28,527 nucleotides of DNA from CAXMST01 sp032122625 (GTDB taxonomy: Bacteria; Actinomycetota; Thermoleophilia; Solirubrobacterales; 70-9), in the NCBI GenBank assembly GCA_032122625.1, contig JAQBGG010000140.1, positions 1 to 28,527 of the forward strand, written 5' to 3'. Numbering within the stretch: the stretch's first letter is position 1; each line of letters opens with the position of its first letter. Positions 1 to 8,762 of the stretch are shown piece after piece. The translations under genes were made by a program, and so were the position numbers. A model generated the notes under the pieces. The model was not told where the DNA came from and did not search any database. It was given only the letters and a program-made list of their open reading frames with translations.

Positions 1-247
1 CCGGCACGACGTCGGTGTGGCCCATCAGCATCAGCGAAGGCCCGGCGCCGCTGCCCTCGATCCGGGCGATCAGGTTGAGTCTCTCGGGATCGGGCCCATC
101 AAGCTCGCATTCAACGCCGGCGCCGCGCAGGTACTCGGCGACGAGCTCCGCCGCCGGGGTCTCGTTGCCCGGCGGATTCGACGTATCGATCCGGATCAGG
201 CGACTGCAGAGGTCAACGACCTCGGCGGCGAGCTGGTCGGCCCCCAT
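1..247 (-). CDS. M20-family metallopeptidase, N-terminal part (window edge)
   Basis: Reading from an ATG at 247, the protein begins MGADQLAAEVVDLCSRLIRI, continues through DTSNPPGNE and reaches SLMLMGHTDVVP before the window ends. The DTSNPPGNE start and the GHTDVVP block (the His is a first metal ligand of the dizinc site and the Asp follows it) are hallmarks of the M20 family (ArgE, DapE, carboxypeptidase G2, dipeptidases). These cytosolic enzymes hydrolyse peptide or N-acyl amide bonds. About 82 residues of a usual 380-450 are visible, so the exact specificity cannot be told. The gene starts one base after the TGA of the DmpA-like gene and is the last visible gene of the peptide import operon, which suggests it trims imported peptides or an N-acyl amino acid. 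Confidence 0.88.
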   Translation of the reverse strand, partial: MGADQLAAEVVDLCSRLIRIDTSNPPGNETPAAELVAEYLRGAGVECELDGPDPERLNLIARIEGSGAGPSLMLMGHTDVVP

Positions 248-248
248 C

Positions 249-1235
249 TCAGCCTCCGAGCACCGATCGGCCCGCCAGCAGGCGCGCGGACTCGACCGGG
301 AACCCGTCCTGCGACGTACCGTCACGCCGGACGCCGGGCCGCGCGGCGACCAGGCAGTTGAAGACGGCCTCGTGGCCGGCCTCGAAAGCTGCCGCGAAAC
401 ACCTGTTCAACTCCCCGCTCGAGGCGGCGGCGGCGTCCGCAGCGTGAGATCCGAAGGCGAGGCCGATCTCACCGGAGCCCTCGGACGCGTAGGAGCCGGC
501 CCGGGCGAGTCCGAGCAACGGGCGCAGAGCAAGGCGACGCAGCTGGGCGCTGCTGAGCGGGGCGTCGGTCGCGCAGACCGCGATGCACGACCCCTGCGAC
601 GGCGGCCGGCCGGGAGCCGGCTCCAGCCGTGTGCCGAGCAGGTCCAGATACTCGCGATCGCCGAAGTTGCAGAGCAGGAGCACGCCGACGTGATGCTCGC
701 CGAGCTTGCGGGAGGCGGTACCGATGCCCCCGGGAAAGTCGAAACAGCTCATCCCGGTGCCGGCGCCGACGCTGCCCTCGGCAACCTCCGAACCCGCCGT
801 GTCGAGGGCCTCGAGCGCTCGCTCGACGTCGGCGACCGTCACCGTGCGCGAATCGGCCATCTCGCCGTCGTCGCACTCGCCGACCACCGGCAGGACGATG
901 TTCTCGGGGCCGCGCCCGGAAGCGAGCACCGCGGCCTGATGAACGGTCCCGACGGCATGGCTGCCGCACAGATAAACGGGCGTCTCGATCACTCCCCGCT
1001 CGGCGATCTCCAGACAGCCGGTCAGCTCACCCGTGCCGTTGACGACGGCGACCCCCGCCGGCGCCGGTAGCGATCCTGGTGAGATCACCGTGACGCCGGT
1101 GCGCTCGCCGCTCTCCGCCTGTGCGTGGCCAACGCTGACGCCGGGTACGTCGGTGATCGCGTTGCCCGCGCCGGGCTCCAGCACGCCCGCCAGACCGCCG
1201 TCGCCTGCGACCTCCCGCCAGCGAGGGCTAGGCAT
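249..1235 (-). CDS. DmpA/BapA-type aminopeptidase (P1/S58 family)
   Basis: A 328-aa self-processing Ntn-fold aminopeptidase of the DmpA family, which includes D-/L-aminopeptidase DmpA and the beta-peptidyl aminopeptidases BapA. The order of conserved blocks fits: ITDVPGVSVGHA near residue 28, VVNGTGE at 65-70, GSVGAGTGM at 155-162, GGIGTASR at 169-176, then QGSCIAVCATDAPL. In this family the chain is cut before the Ser of the last block, which would make Ser216 the new N-terminal nucleophile and leave a beta subunit of 113 residues; GSYASEGSGEIGLAF follows as expected. There is no signal peptide, so it is cytosolic. The ATG at 1235 overlaps the dppF stop by 8 bp; an in-frame upstream extension exists but only reads through dppF. 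Position right after a peptide transporter implies it processes imported peptides. DmpA members accept D-, L- or beta-amino acid N-termini, and sequence alone does not decide which. Confidence 0.9.
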   Translation of the reverse strand: MPSPRWREVAGDGGLAGVLEPGAGNAITDVPGVSVGHAQAESGERTGVTVISPGSLPAPAGVAVVNGTGELTGCLEIAERGVIETPVYLCGSHAVGTVHQAAVLASGRGPENIVLPVVGECDDGEMADSRTVTVADVERALEALDTAGSEVAEGSVGAGTGMSCFDFPGGIGTASRKLGEHHVGVLLLCNFGDREYLDLLGTRLEPAPGRPPSQGSCIAVCATDAPLSSAQLRRLALRPLLGLARAGSYASEGSGEIGLAFGSHAADAAAASSGELNRCFAAAFEAGHEAVFNCLVAARPGVRRDGTSQDGFPVESARLLAGRSVLGG

Positions 1236-2220
1236 CGGAGCCGTGCTCAGGATCGTGCAACAGGCAGGCCGCCGTCTGCCCCTCGGCCCCGACCGGCAAG
1301 AGACCGGGATCGACGGAATCGCATGGCGCGAAGCGCCTCGGGCAACGCGGGTGGAAGCGGCAGCCCGTGGGAATCGCCGTGGCGTCGGGAAGCTCGCCCT
1401 CGAGCAGCTCCCGCTCGCCGCCGCCACCACCGGCCTCGGGCACCGGGATCGCCGTCACCAGCGCCTGCGTGTAGGGATGCTGGGGCCGCTCGATCACATC
1501 GACAGCGGTTCCCTCCTCGACGACCCGGCCGAGGTACATGACGGCGATCCGATCACACAGCGACCAGGCGAGGCTGAGGTCATGAGTGATGAAGATCAGC
1601 GCCAGGTTGCGGCTCCGCTGCAGCTCGACCAGCACGTTGAGGATCTGGGCACGAACCGACGTATCGAGCATCGAGACGGGCTCATCGCAGATCAGCCCAT
1701 CGGGCTCGATCACCAGGGCCGCGGCGATCGCAACCCGCTGACGCTGTCCGCCGGAGAGCTGGTGGGGGTAGCGGTCGGCGAAGCGGGCGGGATCTATCCC
1801 GACCTCCCCGAGCGCCGTGTTCACGCGCCCCTCGTGCTCGCCGGCCGGTACGCGCTGAACCAGCAGCGGCTCGGTGACGATCGTCCGCACCCGCTGACGC
1901 GGGTTGAGCGTCTGGTAGGGATCCTGGAAGATCATCTGGACCTTACGGCGCAGCTCCGGCAGCCGGGCCTTGCCCTCGACCGGCTCGCCGTCGAGCGCCA
2001 GAGTGCCGGCTGCGGTCGGCTGCAGGCCGAGCATCGCCCGCGCCAGGGTCGACTTGCCGCAGCCCGACTCACCGACCACCCCGAGGATCTCCCCCCTCCG
2101 CCAGTTCAGCGAGACCCCGTCCACAGCACGCGCGAGCTTGCGCCGAGCCCGGAACTGAACCTCGAAGTCGGAGACCTCGATCAGCGGCGCCTCGGCGCCG
2201 GCGGAGCCCGGGGGGCTCAT
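1228..2220 (-). CDS. dppF: Peptide ABC transporter ATP-binding protein (DppF/OppF type)
   Basis: A 330-aa ATPase that would energise dipeptide/oligopeptide import on the cytosolic face of the membrane as partner of the DppD-type ATPase. Visible motifs in order: Walker A GESGCGKST, Q-loop region MIFQDPYQTLNPRQ (typical of OppF/DppF), signature LSGGQRQRV, Walker B LICDEPVSMLD and switch ITHDLSL. The C-terminal oligopeptide-transporter extension carries four cysteines (GCRFHPRCP, then FAPCD and AACLLHD), the arrangement known in this family. ATG at 2220 overlaps the dppD TGA as ATGA; in-frame codons upstream lie inside dppD and give no family similarity, so this start is firm. The next gene, DmpA-like, overlaps its 3' end by 8 bp. 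Confidence 0.94.
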   Translation of the reverse strand: MSPPGSAGAEAPLIEVSDFEVQFRARRKLARAVDGVSLNWRRGEILGVVGESGCGKSTLARAMLGLQPTAAGTLALDGEPVEGKARLPELRRKVQMIFQDPYQTLNPRQRVRTIVTEPLLVQRVPAGEHEGRVNTALGEVGIDPARFADRYPHQLSGGQRQRVAIAAALVIEPDGLICDEPVSMLDTSVRAQILNVLVELQRSRNLALIFITHDLSLAWSLCDRIAVMYLGRVVEEGTAVDVIERPQHPYTQALVTAIPVPEAGGGGGERELLEGELPDATAIPTGCRFHPRCPRRFAPCDSVDPGLLPVGAEGQTAACLLHDPEHGSDA

Positions 2221-3251
2221 GGACCCTCCTCGCCGGCGACCGCCGTGTCGATCCCGACCACGGAGGTCTCGACGGTCGGCCACTCGCTCCAGGGCGCGAA
2301 GTGGCAGGCTGACTGGTGGCGAGGTGCGAGCTGCCGCAAGTCTGGCTGCTCCGCCGAGCACCGCTCCTTTGCGTAGGGGCAACGAGGGTGAAAGGCGCAG
2401 CCGCCGGGGGGATCGCCGGGGTCGGGGGGCTGACCCAGGATCGGCGGGGCGACGCCGCGCTCGCCGCCGATCACGGGCAGCGAGTCGAGCAATCGCCGCG
2501 TGTAGGGGTGCTGGGGGTCATCGAAAACCGCGCCGACCGGACCGCTCTCGACGATCCGCCCCGCGTACATGATCGCGATCCGATCGCAGGTCTCCGCCAG
2601 CACCCCGAGGTCGTGGGAGATCAGGATCAGCGCCAGCCCGAGCTCCTCGCGCAGGCGCTCGAGCAGCCTCAGGACCTGGGCCTGCATGACCACGTCGAGC
2701 GCGGTGGTCGGCTCGTCGGCGATCACCAGCGAGGGGCTGCAGGCGAGGGCGAGGGCGATCATCACGCGCTGGCGCTGGCCACCCGAGAGCTCGTGCGGGT
2801 AGCGATGGCCAAGCGCCGAGGTTAGGCCGACCGTGGCCAGCAACTCGTCGATCCGCGCCTGAACCGCCTCCGAACCGCCCCCCATGGCGTGCAGTCGGAT
2901 CGCCTCGGCAATCTGGGCGTCAACCCTCTGCACCGGGTCCAGCGAGTTCATCGCGCCCTGGAAGATCAGCGAGATGTGGCGCCAGCGGATCATCCGCATG
3001 CCCGCCTCGGTCCGCTTGTGGACGTTGATCGGCTCGTCGGACTTCGGCGGGTGCAGGACGATCTCCCCGGACTGCTTGAGGCTCGCGGGGAGCAGCTTCA
3101 TCAGCGCCAGCGCGGTCGTCGTCTTGCCGCAGCCCGACTCGCCGGCCAGGCCAAGCGCCTCGCCGCGCTCGATCGTCAGATCGACGCCGTCGACGATCGG
3201 CTGGGCACCGTAGGTGACGCGCAGGTCGCTGACCTCGATCAGGGCACTCAA
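2217..3251 (-). CDS. dppD: Peptide ABC transporter ATP-binding protein (DppD/OppD type)
   Basis: A 344-aa ATPase, the second nucleotide-binding subunit of the importer. Motifs: Walker A GESGCGKTT, Q-loop IFQGAMNSLDPV (the form usual for DppD/OppD), signature LSGGQRQRV, Walker B LVIADEPTTALD, switch ISHDLGV. The C-terminal extension again has four Cys (GCAFHPRCP, ERCS, SACHFA). The likely start is a TTG at 3251 that overlaps the dppC stop as TTGA and gives MSALIEVSDLRVTYG, the normal beginning of this family; the longer in-frame extension into dppC has no family similarity. Coupled translation with dppC and dppF is expected from the 4-bp overlaps on both sides. Confidence 0.93.
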   Translation of the reverse strand: MSALIEVSDLRVTYGAQPIVDGVDLTIERGEALGLAGESGCGKTTTALALMKLLPASLKQSGEIVLHPPKSDEPINVHKRTEAGMRMIRWRHISLIFQGAMNSLDPVQRVDAQIAEAIRLHAMGGGSEAVQARIDELLATVGLTSALGHRYPHELSGGQRQRVMIALALACSPSLVIADEPTTALDVVMQAQVLRLLERLREELGLALILISHDLGVLAETCDRIAIMYAGRIVESGPVGAVFDDPQHPYTRRLLDSLPVIGGERGVAPPILGQPPDPGDPPGGCAFHPRCPYAKERCSAEQPDLRQLAPRHQSACHFAPWSEWPTVETSVVGIDTAVAGEEGP

Positions 3252-4153
3252 GCGTTTGCCTCTCTGAGCCGCGGGTTGACGTGCTCCTCGAACAGGTAGC
3301 CGAGCAGCGAGACGGCGAGCACGAGCAGCGTGATGCAGAGCCCGGGCGGGATCACGTACCACCAGGCGCCGGCGCTCGGCGCCCCGGAGTTGAACGCGTT
3401 CTCGAGCATCGTGCCCCATGAGATTCGGGTCGGGTCCCCGAGCCCGAGGAAGGCGAGCGCGGCCTCAGAGAGGATCGCGACCGCGACGATCAGCACGGTG
3501 TTGGCGAAGATCAGGGGCATCGTGTTGGGAAGGATGTGGGTGCGGATGATGTAGCTGTCCTTGGCGCCCAGCGCCCGGGCCCGCTCGACGAAGGCGCGCT
3601 CGCGCAGGGTGAAGACCTGAGCGCGGACGATGCGTCCTGTGCCGGCCCACGAGGTGAAGCCGATGACGACGATCAGAACGCCCAACGAGGGATCGAGCAG
3701 GCGAGCGAGCACGATCATCAACGGCAGGGTCGGGATCACGAGGAACCAGTTCTCGAGGCCATCGAGCAAACGATCGGTCCAGCCGCCGAAGTACCCTCCT
3801 ACCAGCCCCACGGTGGAGCCGAGCACGGCCGAGATGAACGCCGCCGCAAAGCCGACGACAATCGAGACCCGGGCCCCGACAAGCAGCTGCGAGAAGACGT
3901 CGGCACCCTGTTCGGTCGTCCCGAGCGGATGCGCGAAGCTGGGCGACGCAAGGACGTCGAGCGACGACGCATTCGGATCGTCGGGGGCGATCAGGCTGCC
4001 GAACACGGCGAGGAAGAGGAACAGGCCGAGCACCCCGATCCCGAAGCGGCCGCGCCAGGTGTGCAGCAGCTTGTAGCGAATGCTGTGCTCGTCGAGGCCC
4101 TCACCGGCAAGCGCAGCGGTCGCGACCTCGGCGCTGGCGCTGGTCACGCTCAT
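3248..4153 (-). CDS. dppC: Peptide ABC transporter permease (DppC type)
   Basis: A 301-aa inner-membrane permease. The N-terminus (about residues 25-50) is the OppC-type cytoplasmic tail plus first membrane helix, followed by LIAPDDPNA and HPLGTTEQGADVFSQLLVGARVS, a very characteristic DppC/OppC block (Pro-Leu-Gly-Thr-(D/E)). The membrane domain follows with five further hydrophobic helices and the EAA loop RARALGAKDSYIIRTHILPN, which docks on the ATPases. ATG at 4153 overlaps the dppB stop as ATGA, and the gene ends in the TTGA overlap with dppD. It would form the channel with DppB and is specific for whatever the binding protein upstream delivers. Confidence 0.94.
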   Translation of the reverse strand: MSVTSASAEVATAALAGEGLDEHSIRYKLLHTWRGRFGIGVLGLFLFLAVFGSLIAPDDPNASSLDVLASPSFAHPLGTTEQGADVFSQLLVGARVSIVVGFAAAFISAVLGSTVGLVGGYFGGWTDRLLDGLENWFLVIPTLPLMIVLARLLDPSLGVLIVVIGFTSWAGTGRIVRAQVFTLRERAFVERARALGAKDSYIIRTHILPNTMPLIFANTVLIVAVAILSEAALAFLGLGDPTRISWGTMLENAFNSGAPSAGAWWYVIPPGLCITLLVLAVSLLGYLFEEHVNPRLREANA

Positions 4154-5118
4154 CGGGCCTGCACCCGAGGATCGAGGAAGAAGTAGAGGATGTCGGCCGC
4201 CAGGTTGGCGAGGATCACCCCGGCGCTGAAGACGAGGAAGGTGCCGGCGAGCACCGGGAAGTCCTTGTCGTTGATCGCGTTGAAGCTGAGCTCGCCCAGG
4301 CCGGGCCAGGAGAACACGGTCTCGATCGTGATCGCGCCGCCGACCACGGCTCCGAACTGGATCGCCGAGAGGGTGACCAGGGGCAGCAGCGCGTTGGGGA
4401 CAGCGTGACGGCGGATCACCTGCTCGTGCGAGAGGCCGATCGCGCGCTTGACGGTGATGAAGTCCTCGGTGAGGACGTCGACCATCGACGAGCGCATGAT
4501 CAGGAAGTACTGGCCGAGCAGCATCAGCGTCATCGCGGTCACCGGCAGGATCATGTGCTCGGCGACGCTGAGCGCCTCCGAGATCCAGCTGCTGAACTCG
4601 ACCCCGGGCGTCACCTGCTGGCCCGCCGGCAGGATCGGAGCCGCGACGGCAAAGACGAGGATCAGGATGATCCCAATCCAGTACTCGGGCGCCGCGTAGG
4701 TGAGCAGGCTGAAGCCGAGCAGGCTGTCATCGGTCTTCTTTCCCCGCCGCGTCGCCGCGATCACCCCCATCCAGGAGCCGATCAGCGTCGCCAACACGGT
4801 GCCCGTGCCGACCAGCAGCAGGGTCCACGGCAGCGCGGCCTTTATCTCGTCCCAGACCTCCTCGCGGGAGCGCTGGCTGACCCCGAAGTCGAGCCGCACG
4901 GTGTCGCCGGCGTAGTCGAGGAACTGGCCGCTGAGCGGCTTGTCGATCCCGTAGTCGGCGCGCAGTTTCTCGATTTCCTCCGGGGAGGAGTTGGGCAGAC
5001 GGGCGAGCTGCGTCGTCGGGTCGCCCATCACCCGGAAGAGGAAGAAGTTGAAGATGATCACGAAGATCAGGGTCAGCATCGCTGCGCCGGCCTTGCCTGC
5101 CAGCCACCTGCCGCTCAT
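4150..5118 (-). CDS. dppB: Peptide ABC transporter permease (DppB type)
   Basis: A 322-aa inner-membrane permease. An N-terminal helix (AAMLTLIFVIIFNFFLFRVM) precedes a periplasmic-type loop with GDPTTQLARLPNSSPEEIEKLRADYGID, the typical DppB pattern; four to five more helices follow, and the EAA loop is RAIGLSHEQVIRRHAVPN. ATG at 5118 has a short GGAG just upstream. It lies 53 bp after the binding-protein gene and overlaps dppC by 4 bp. The family is shared by dipeptide, oligopeptide and nickel importers, so the dpp name only states the closest architecture. Confidence 0.94.
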   Translation of the reverse strand: MSGRWLAGKAGAAMLTLIFVIIFNFFLFRVMGDPTTQLARLPNSSPEEIEKLRADYGIDKPLSGQFLDYAGDTVRLDFGVSQRSREEVWDEIKAALPWTLLLVGTGTVLATLIGSWMGVIAATRRGKKTDDSLLGFSLLTYAAPEYWIGIILILVFAVAAPILPAGQQVTPGVEFSSWISEALSVAEHMILPVTAMTLMLLGQYFLIMRSSMVDVLTEDFITVKRAIGLSHEQVIRRHAVPNALLPLVTLSAIQFGAVVGGAITIETVFSWPGLGELSFNAINDKDFPVLAGTFLVFSAGVILANLAADILYFFLDPRVQAR

Positions 5119-5171
5119 CTCCGTGTCACCACCCTCTCCTGATCCCGATCCAGGTCGCTATCGCTGCGCGC

Positions 5172-7061
5172 CTACTCCTCCATCTCCAGCGGCTCGTCTG
5201 ACCTCTTCTTACGCGAGCGCCAGAACAGGAGGCCGCCGCCAATCACGACGACCGCCGCGATCCCGATCAGCACTCCGGCGGAGCCGCCGCCGTCGTCGCT
5301 GCTGCTGGCAGAGCTGCCGGTAGCCGGCTCGATCGTCAGGAGCGGCTCATATGAGACCTGCTCGCAGATCAGATCGCCGCCGTCGCTCGGGCAGCTCGGC
5401 TCGATCCCCTGGATCCTGTCGGTTCGATAGGCCTGCAGGTTCGGATCCTCGGTGAGGACCAGATAGGCGACATCCTCCTGGGTCAGCGCCACCATCTCCT
5501 GGATCAACGACTTCCGTTCGGCGGTGTCGAAGATCCCGGCCTGCTCGGTGTAGAGGGCGTCGTACTCGGGGTTCGAGTAGAAGCCGTCCGAAAGACCACC
5601 GATCTCATCGGTGGTCAGCAGGCTCATCAGGAAGCTGGGGTCGTATGGATCCCCGCCCCAGCCCCAGATGAAGGTGTCGAACTCAGGTGCCGGCTTGCCG
5701 TCCACCTTGCGAATCGTCATCTCGGTCAGCTTGTCGACGCTGACCACGTCGACGTTGAACTCGATCCCGATCTCGGCGGCCTGCTCGGCGACGAGCTTCG
5801 CCGCCTGGATGTTGGTCGGCGACTCCGAGCGCACTGCGAGGTCGAACGAGAGCTCCTCGCCGTCCTTGGTCCGCGGATTGTCACCGTTGTCGACCCAGCC
5901 GGCGTCGTCGAGAATCTGCTTCGCGAGCTCGACGTCGAGCGGGTAGTTCTGCTCCGGCACCTCGTAGAACGCCTCGTAGAACGAGGGCAGGATGCCGGAC
6001 CCCGGGAATGCCGTTCCCCGAGCGCTGATCGCGTTGACCTTGTCGCGGTCGACCGCGTACGCCAGAGCCTGGCGAACGGCCACGTCCTGCACGGCCGGGT
6101 TGAACTGGGCGTCAGGGCAGAGGTCGTCCGGGCAGAGGTTGAACGCCAACTGCGTGTAGGACGGCGAGGGGCTCGAGAGCGTCTCGATGTTGGGGTCGCT
6201 CTCCAGTCGCTCGAAGGTCGAGGGGTCAACCTCGACGACCATGTCGACCTCGCCGAGCCTCAAGGCCCGCTCGACGGCGTCCTGGTTGCCGTACTTGATG
6301 TATTGGACCTCAGAGAAGGCGGGCTCGGGCCCCTGCCACTCCGGGTTGCGCTCCATGCGGATGATCCGGCCTCGACTGAACTCGGTGAGCACGTAGGGGC
6401 CGCTGCCGACGAGTGGCAACTCGGGCTGGTAGGAGCCGGTGAGCTCGTCAATCGGCACCTTGCCCCAGATGTGCTCGGGGAGCATGTAGATGAAGAGACC
6501 GCCGACGATCCTCGCGTCGGGCTGCTTCGTCGTGATCACGACCGTCTCATCGTCAGGGGTCTCGATCTTGGTGACGTTGCTGGTGTAGCCGGCAAACAGG
6601 TCACCCTCCTTGCCGAGCGTCTCCAGCGAGAACTTGACGTCCTTGGAGGTGATCGGCTCACCGTCGGACCAGTTGCGGTTCGGGTCGAGCTTGAAGGTGA
6701 CCGTCTTGCGGTCCTCGGAGACCTCCCAGCTCTCGGCGATGCCGGGTGCCGGGGAGAGATCCTCGGCGGAGAAGTTGACCAGCAGGTCCCAGTTCAGGGC
6801 CCAGACGTTGTAGTTCTCCTCGTCGAGAGCGACGAACGGGTTCAGGGTCTGCGGGTCCTGCGCCCAGCCGATCCGCAGGACGGCGTCGCCGGAATCGTCG
6901 GCCGTCGTGGCCGTCGTCTCGGTCGAGGTATCTCCCGAACCGCCGGAGTCCTGCGCCGCCGCCGGCAGCGCCACGACTCCGATCAAGGCGAGCGCTGCGA
7001 CCAGCGCCGCCACGGCTGCGATCAAACCCCGATGTCCCCTAGGTCCCCTGGTGCTGGCCAC
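5172..7061 (-). CDS. Family-5 solute-binding protein with C-terminal membrane anchor
   Basis: A 629-aa extracellular substrate-binding protein of the DppA/OppA family (SBP_bac_5). The start is a GTG at 7061 preceded by GGAGGAGAC at ideal distance. It begins with a Sec-type signal (GLIAAVAALVAALALIGVVALPAAAQ) without a lipobox Cys. The binding-protein body has the usual blocks: LRIGWAQDPQTLNPFVALDE, FKLDPNRNWSDGEPITSKDV, and the PEYD-type C-lobe. After a Ser/Gly/Asp-rich linker (SSASSSDDGGGSAG) comes a 20-residue hydrophobic helix and a basic-acidic tail (FWRSRKKRSDEPLEMEE), a C-terminal stop-transfer anchor. Tethering is thus by the C-terminus rather than by a lipid. The gene overlaps the S66 peptidase by 23 bp and leads the four transporter genes, for which it would supply substrate. 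Confidence 0.92.
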   Translation of the reverse strand: MASTRGPRGHRGLIAAVAALVAALALIGVVALPAAAQDSGGSGDTSTETTATTADDSGDAVLRIGWAQDPQTLNPFVALDEENYNVWALNWDLLVNFSAEDLSPAPGIAESWEVSEDRKTVTFKLDPNRNWSDGEPITSKDVKFSLETLGKEGDLFAGYTSNVTKIETPDDETVVITTKQPDARIVGGLFIYMLPEHIWGKVPIDELTGSYQPELPLVGSGPYVLTEFSRGRIIRMERNPEWQGPEPAFSEVQYIKYGNQDAVERALRLGEVDMVVEVDPSTFERLESDPNIETLSSPSPSYTQLAFNLCPDDLCPDAQFNPAVQDVAVRQALAYAVDRDKVNAISARGTAFPGSGILPSFYEAFYEVPEQNYPLDVELAKQILDDAGWVDNGDNPRTKDGEELSFDLAVRSESPTNIQAAKLVAEQAAEIGIEFNVDVVSVDKLTEMTIRKVDGKPAPEFDTFIWGWGGDPYDPSFLMSLLTTDEIGGLSDGFYSNPEYDALYTEQAGIFDTAERKSLIQEMVALTQEDVAYLVLTEDPNLQAYRTDRIQGIEPSCPSDGGDLICEQVSYEPLLTIEPATGSSASSSDDGGGSAGVLIGIAAVVVIGGGLLFWRSRKKRSDEPLEMEE

Positions 7062-8058
7062 TTGTCTCCTCCGTTGGTTGCTTCTCAGTCCTAGGCGGGC
7101 CGACGGCCGCCTCGAGCACGTCAAGTGTTTTCGCGTCCGCGTCGAGTCGGACGCCGACGCCGAGCGGCATCGTCGCCATGTGCTTGCCATGGCCGACCGG
7201 GACGTTGGCGATCGCGGGGATCCCCAGGGGGGCGATCAGCTCGTCGAGCATCTCCTCGACAGACAGCGTCGACTCCGGCCCCTCCGGCACGGTCTGGTAC
7301 TTGAGATTCACATTCGTCCCGAAGACGAATCCCCGAGCCTTGTCGAGCTTGCCCGCCCGGACGAGGTGATTGAGCGCGGTGTCAACGAGATAGGGCTCGG
7401 TGTTGAGGTCCTCGACCATCACCACGCAGCCGTCGGTCTCGACCTCATACTGCGTGCCGATGCTCGAGCACAGCAGGGTCAGGCAGCCGCCGACGAGCGG
7501 TGCCTCGGCGACGCCGCCGCCGACGGTGAGCACGTAGGGATCGTCGGGGTCTTCGAAGACGCGGCCCAGCGGCTCGGGCTGGAGGGCCCGGTGGAACCAG
7601 TCCTCGGTCTGCTTCGTGAGCTCATCCTTGCGCCGGGTGAAGCGGGCGAAGTTCGGCCCGTAGAAACTGACCCAGCCGGGCCCCGCACCAACGGCGAGAT
7701 GCAGCGCGGTGATGTCGCTGAAGCCGCAGACGATGCGCGGGTCACCGACCGCGCCCCAGTCGATCCGCTCGAACAAACGGGCGGTGCCATAGCCGCCGCA
7801 AAGCGCGTGAACCATGTCGATTCCGGGCTCGCTCAGCGCCCATTGCAGATCGGCCGCCCGCTGCTCATCGGTTCCCGCCAGGTAGCCGTGCACGGCGCGA
7901 TGGTTGGGACCGAAGACGACCCTGTGGCCGCGGTCCTCGAAATAGGCGGTCGCCTGCTCGATCTCCGAGCGGGTCTGCGGCGGGCTCGCCGGAGCGACGA
8001 CGGCGATCGTCGCCCGCTCGGGGAGGGCTGGGGGTTTGATCCGCCTGATCACGGTCAC
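7039..8058 (-). CDS. S66-family LD-carboxypeptidase / MccF-like peptidase
   Basis: A 339-aa cytosolic serine peptidase. The catalytic triad typical of S66 is visible: Ser114 in CGFSDITAL, Glu216 in VVMVEDLNTEPY, and His290 in VPVGHGKHMATMPLG. The family includes LdcA, which cuts the L,D bond of murein tetrapeptides during recycling, and MccF, which inactivates the peptide-nucleotide antibiotic microcin C. No signal peptide is present. The GTG start at 8058 overlaps the TetR stop as GTGA, and the 3' end overlaps the binding-protein start by 23 bp. In this operon, next to a peptide importer and two other peptidases, it most likely opens an unusual peptide bond in the imported substrate; classical murein recycling is the alternative. 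Confidence 0.9.
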   Translation of the reverse strand: MTVIRRIKPPALPERATIAVVAPASPPQTRSEIEQATAYFEDRGHRVVFGPNHRAVHGYLAGTDEQRAADLQWALSEPGIDMVHALCGGYGTARLFERIDWGAVGDPRIVCGFSDITALHLAVGAGPGWVSFYGPNFARFTRRKDELTKQTEDWFHRALQPEPLGRVFEDPDDPYVLTVGGGVAEAPLVGGCLTLLCSSIGTQYEVETDGCVVMVEDLNTEPYLVDTALNHLVRAGKLDKARGFVFGTNVNLKYQTVPEGPESTLSVEEMLDELIAPLGIPAIANVPVGHGKHMATMPLGVGVRLDADAKTLDVLEAAVGPPRTEKQPTEETSGQHQGT

Positions 8059-8762
8059 CCCTCCACGCCCCGCTGCAACGGTCGCGAGACCGCGGCGATC
8101 GCCTCGGCGATCAGCTCGTGTGAGGCTTGCAGCGAGCCGAGCACAAGCTCCACGTGCACCTCCGCCACCTCATCGAGCTGCAGCGGGCCCGAGGGGTCGA
8201 ACCAGAGCGCGACCCCGGTGCACTGCAGGAGGATCGCGTAGGTGGCGACGTGGGCATCGGAGGTCCGTAGGGAGCCATCGCGGATGCCGTCGCGGATCAT
8301 CGCGTTGAAGGTCGCCTGGTAGTCGTCCCGCTTGGCGATCAGCACCTGCCGTGCGTCGTCACCGAGGGCCCGGATCTCGCTGTCTGTGACGAACGCCGCC
8401 CGCGGGTGGATGCCGTGGAAGACGACGTGCTCGCGAACGGCGGCGGCGAGTTTCAAGGCCGGATCCTGATGCTCGGCGACGGCGGCGTCGACCCGGTCGG
8501 TGAGGCGCTCCATGAACTCGTCCTGGAGACCGATCAGGATCGCCTCCTTGCTCTCATACCAGTGATAGATCGCGGCCGGCTGCACCTCGGCAGCGGCGCC
8601 AATCGCACGCATCGAGGTCGCGTGGTAGCCCAGCGAGGCAAAGAGCTCGAGTGCCGCGGCGTCGATCGCCTCACGGGTCTCAGGCCCTCGCCGAGCCGAG
8701 GAACGACCATCCCCTACCTCCGCCGCGGCCACGGCCGCTCGGCTCTCCGCTCGCTCAGCCAA
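8055..8762 (-). CDS. TetR/AcrR-family transcriptional regulator
   Basis: A one-domain HTH repressor of about 235 aa. The DNA-binding domain is clear: TREAIDAAALELFASLGYHATSMRAIGAAAEVQPAAIYHWYESKEAIL, with helix-turn-helix and the TetR hallmark IYHWYESKEAIL; the C-terminal half is the usual ligand-binding helical domain. The chosen TTG at 8762 overlaps the stop of the kce gene by 8 bp; a GTG at 8732 would give 225 aa and is a fair alternative, since residues before RGPETR are not conserved. Because it sits inside the operon and a TetR-like palindrome lies at the operon promoter (11044-11053), I infer autorepression of the whole unit with an intermediate of the pathway, perhaps a CoA ester, as inducer. 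Confidence 0.9.
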   Translation of the reverse strand: MAERAESRAAVAAAEVGDGRSSARRGPETREAIDAAALELFASLGYHATSMRAIGAAAEVQPAAIYHWYESKEAILIGLQDEFMERLTDRVDAAVAEHQDPALKLAAAVREHVVFHGIHPRAAFVTDSEIRALGDDARQVLIAKRDDYQATFNAMIRDGIRDGSLRTSDAHVATYAILLQCTGVALWFDPSGPLQLDEVAEVHVELVLGSLQASHELIAEAIAAVSRPLQRGVEG

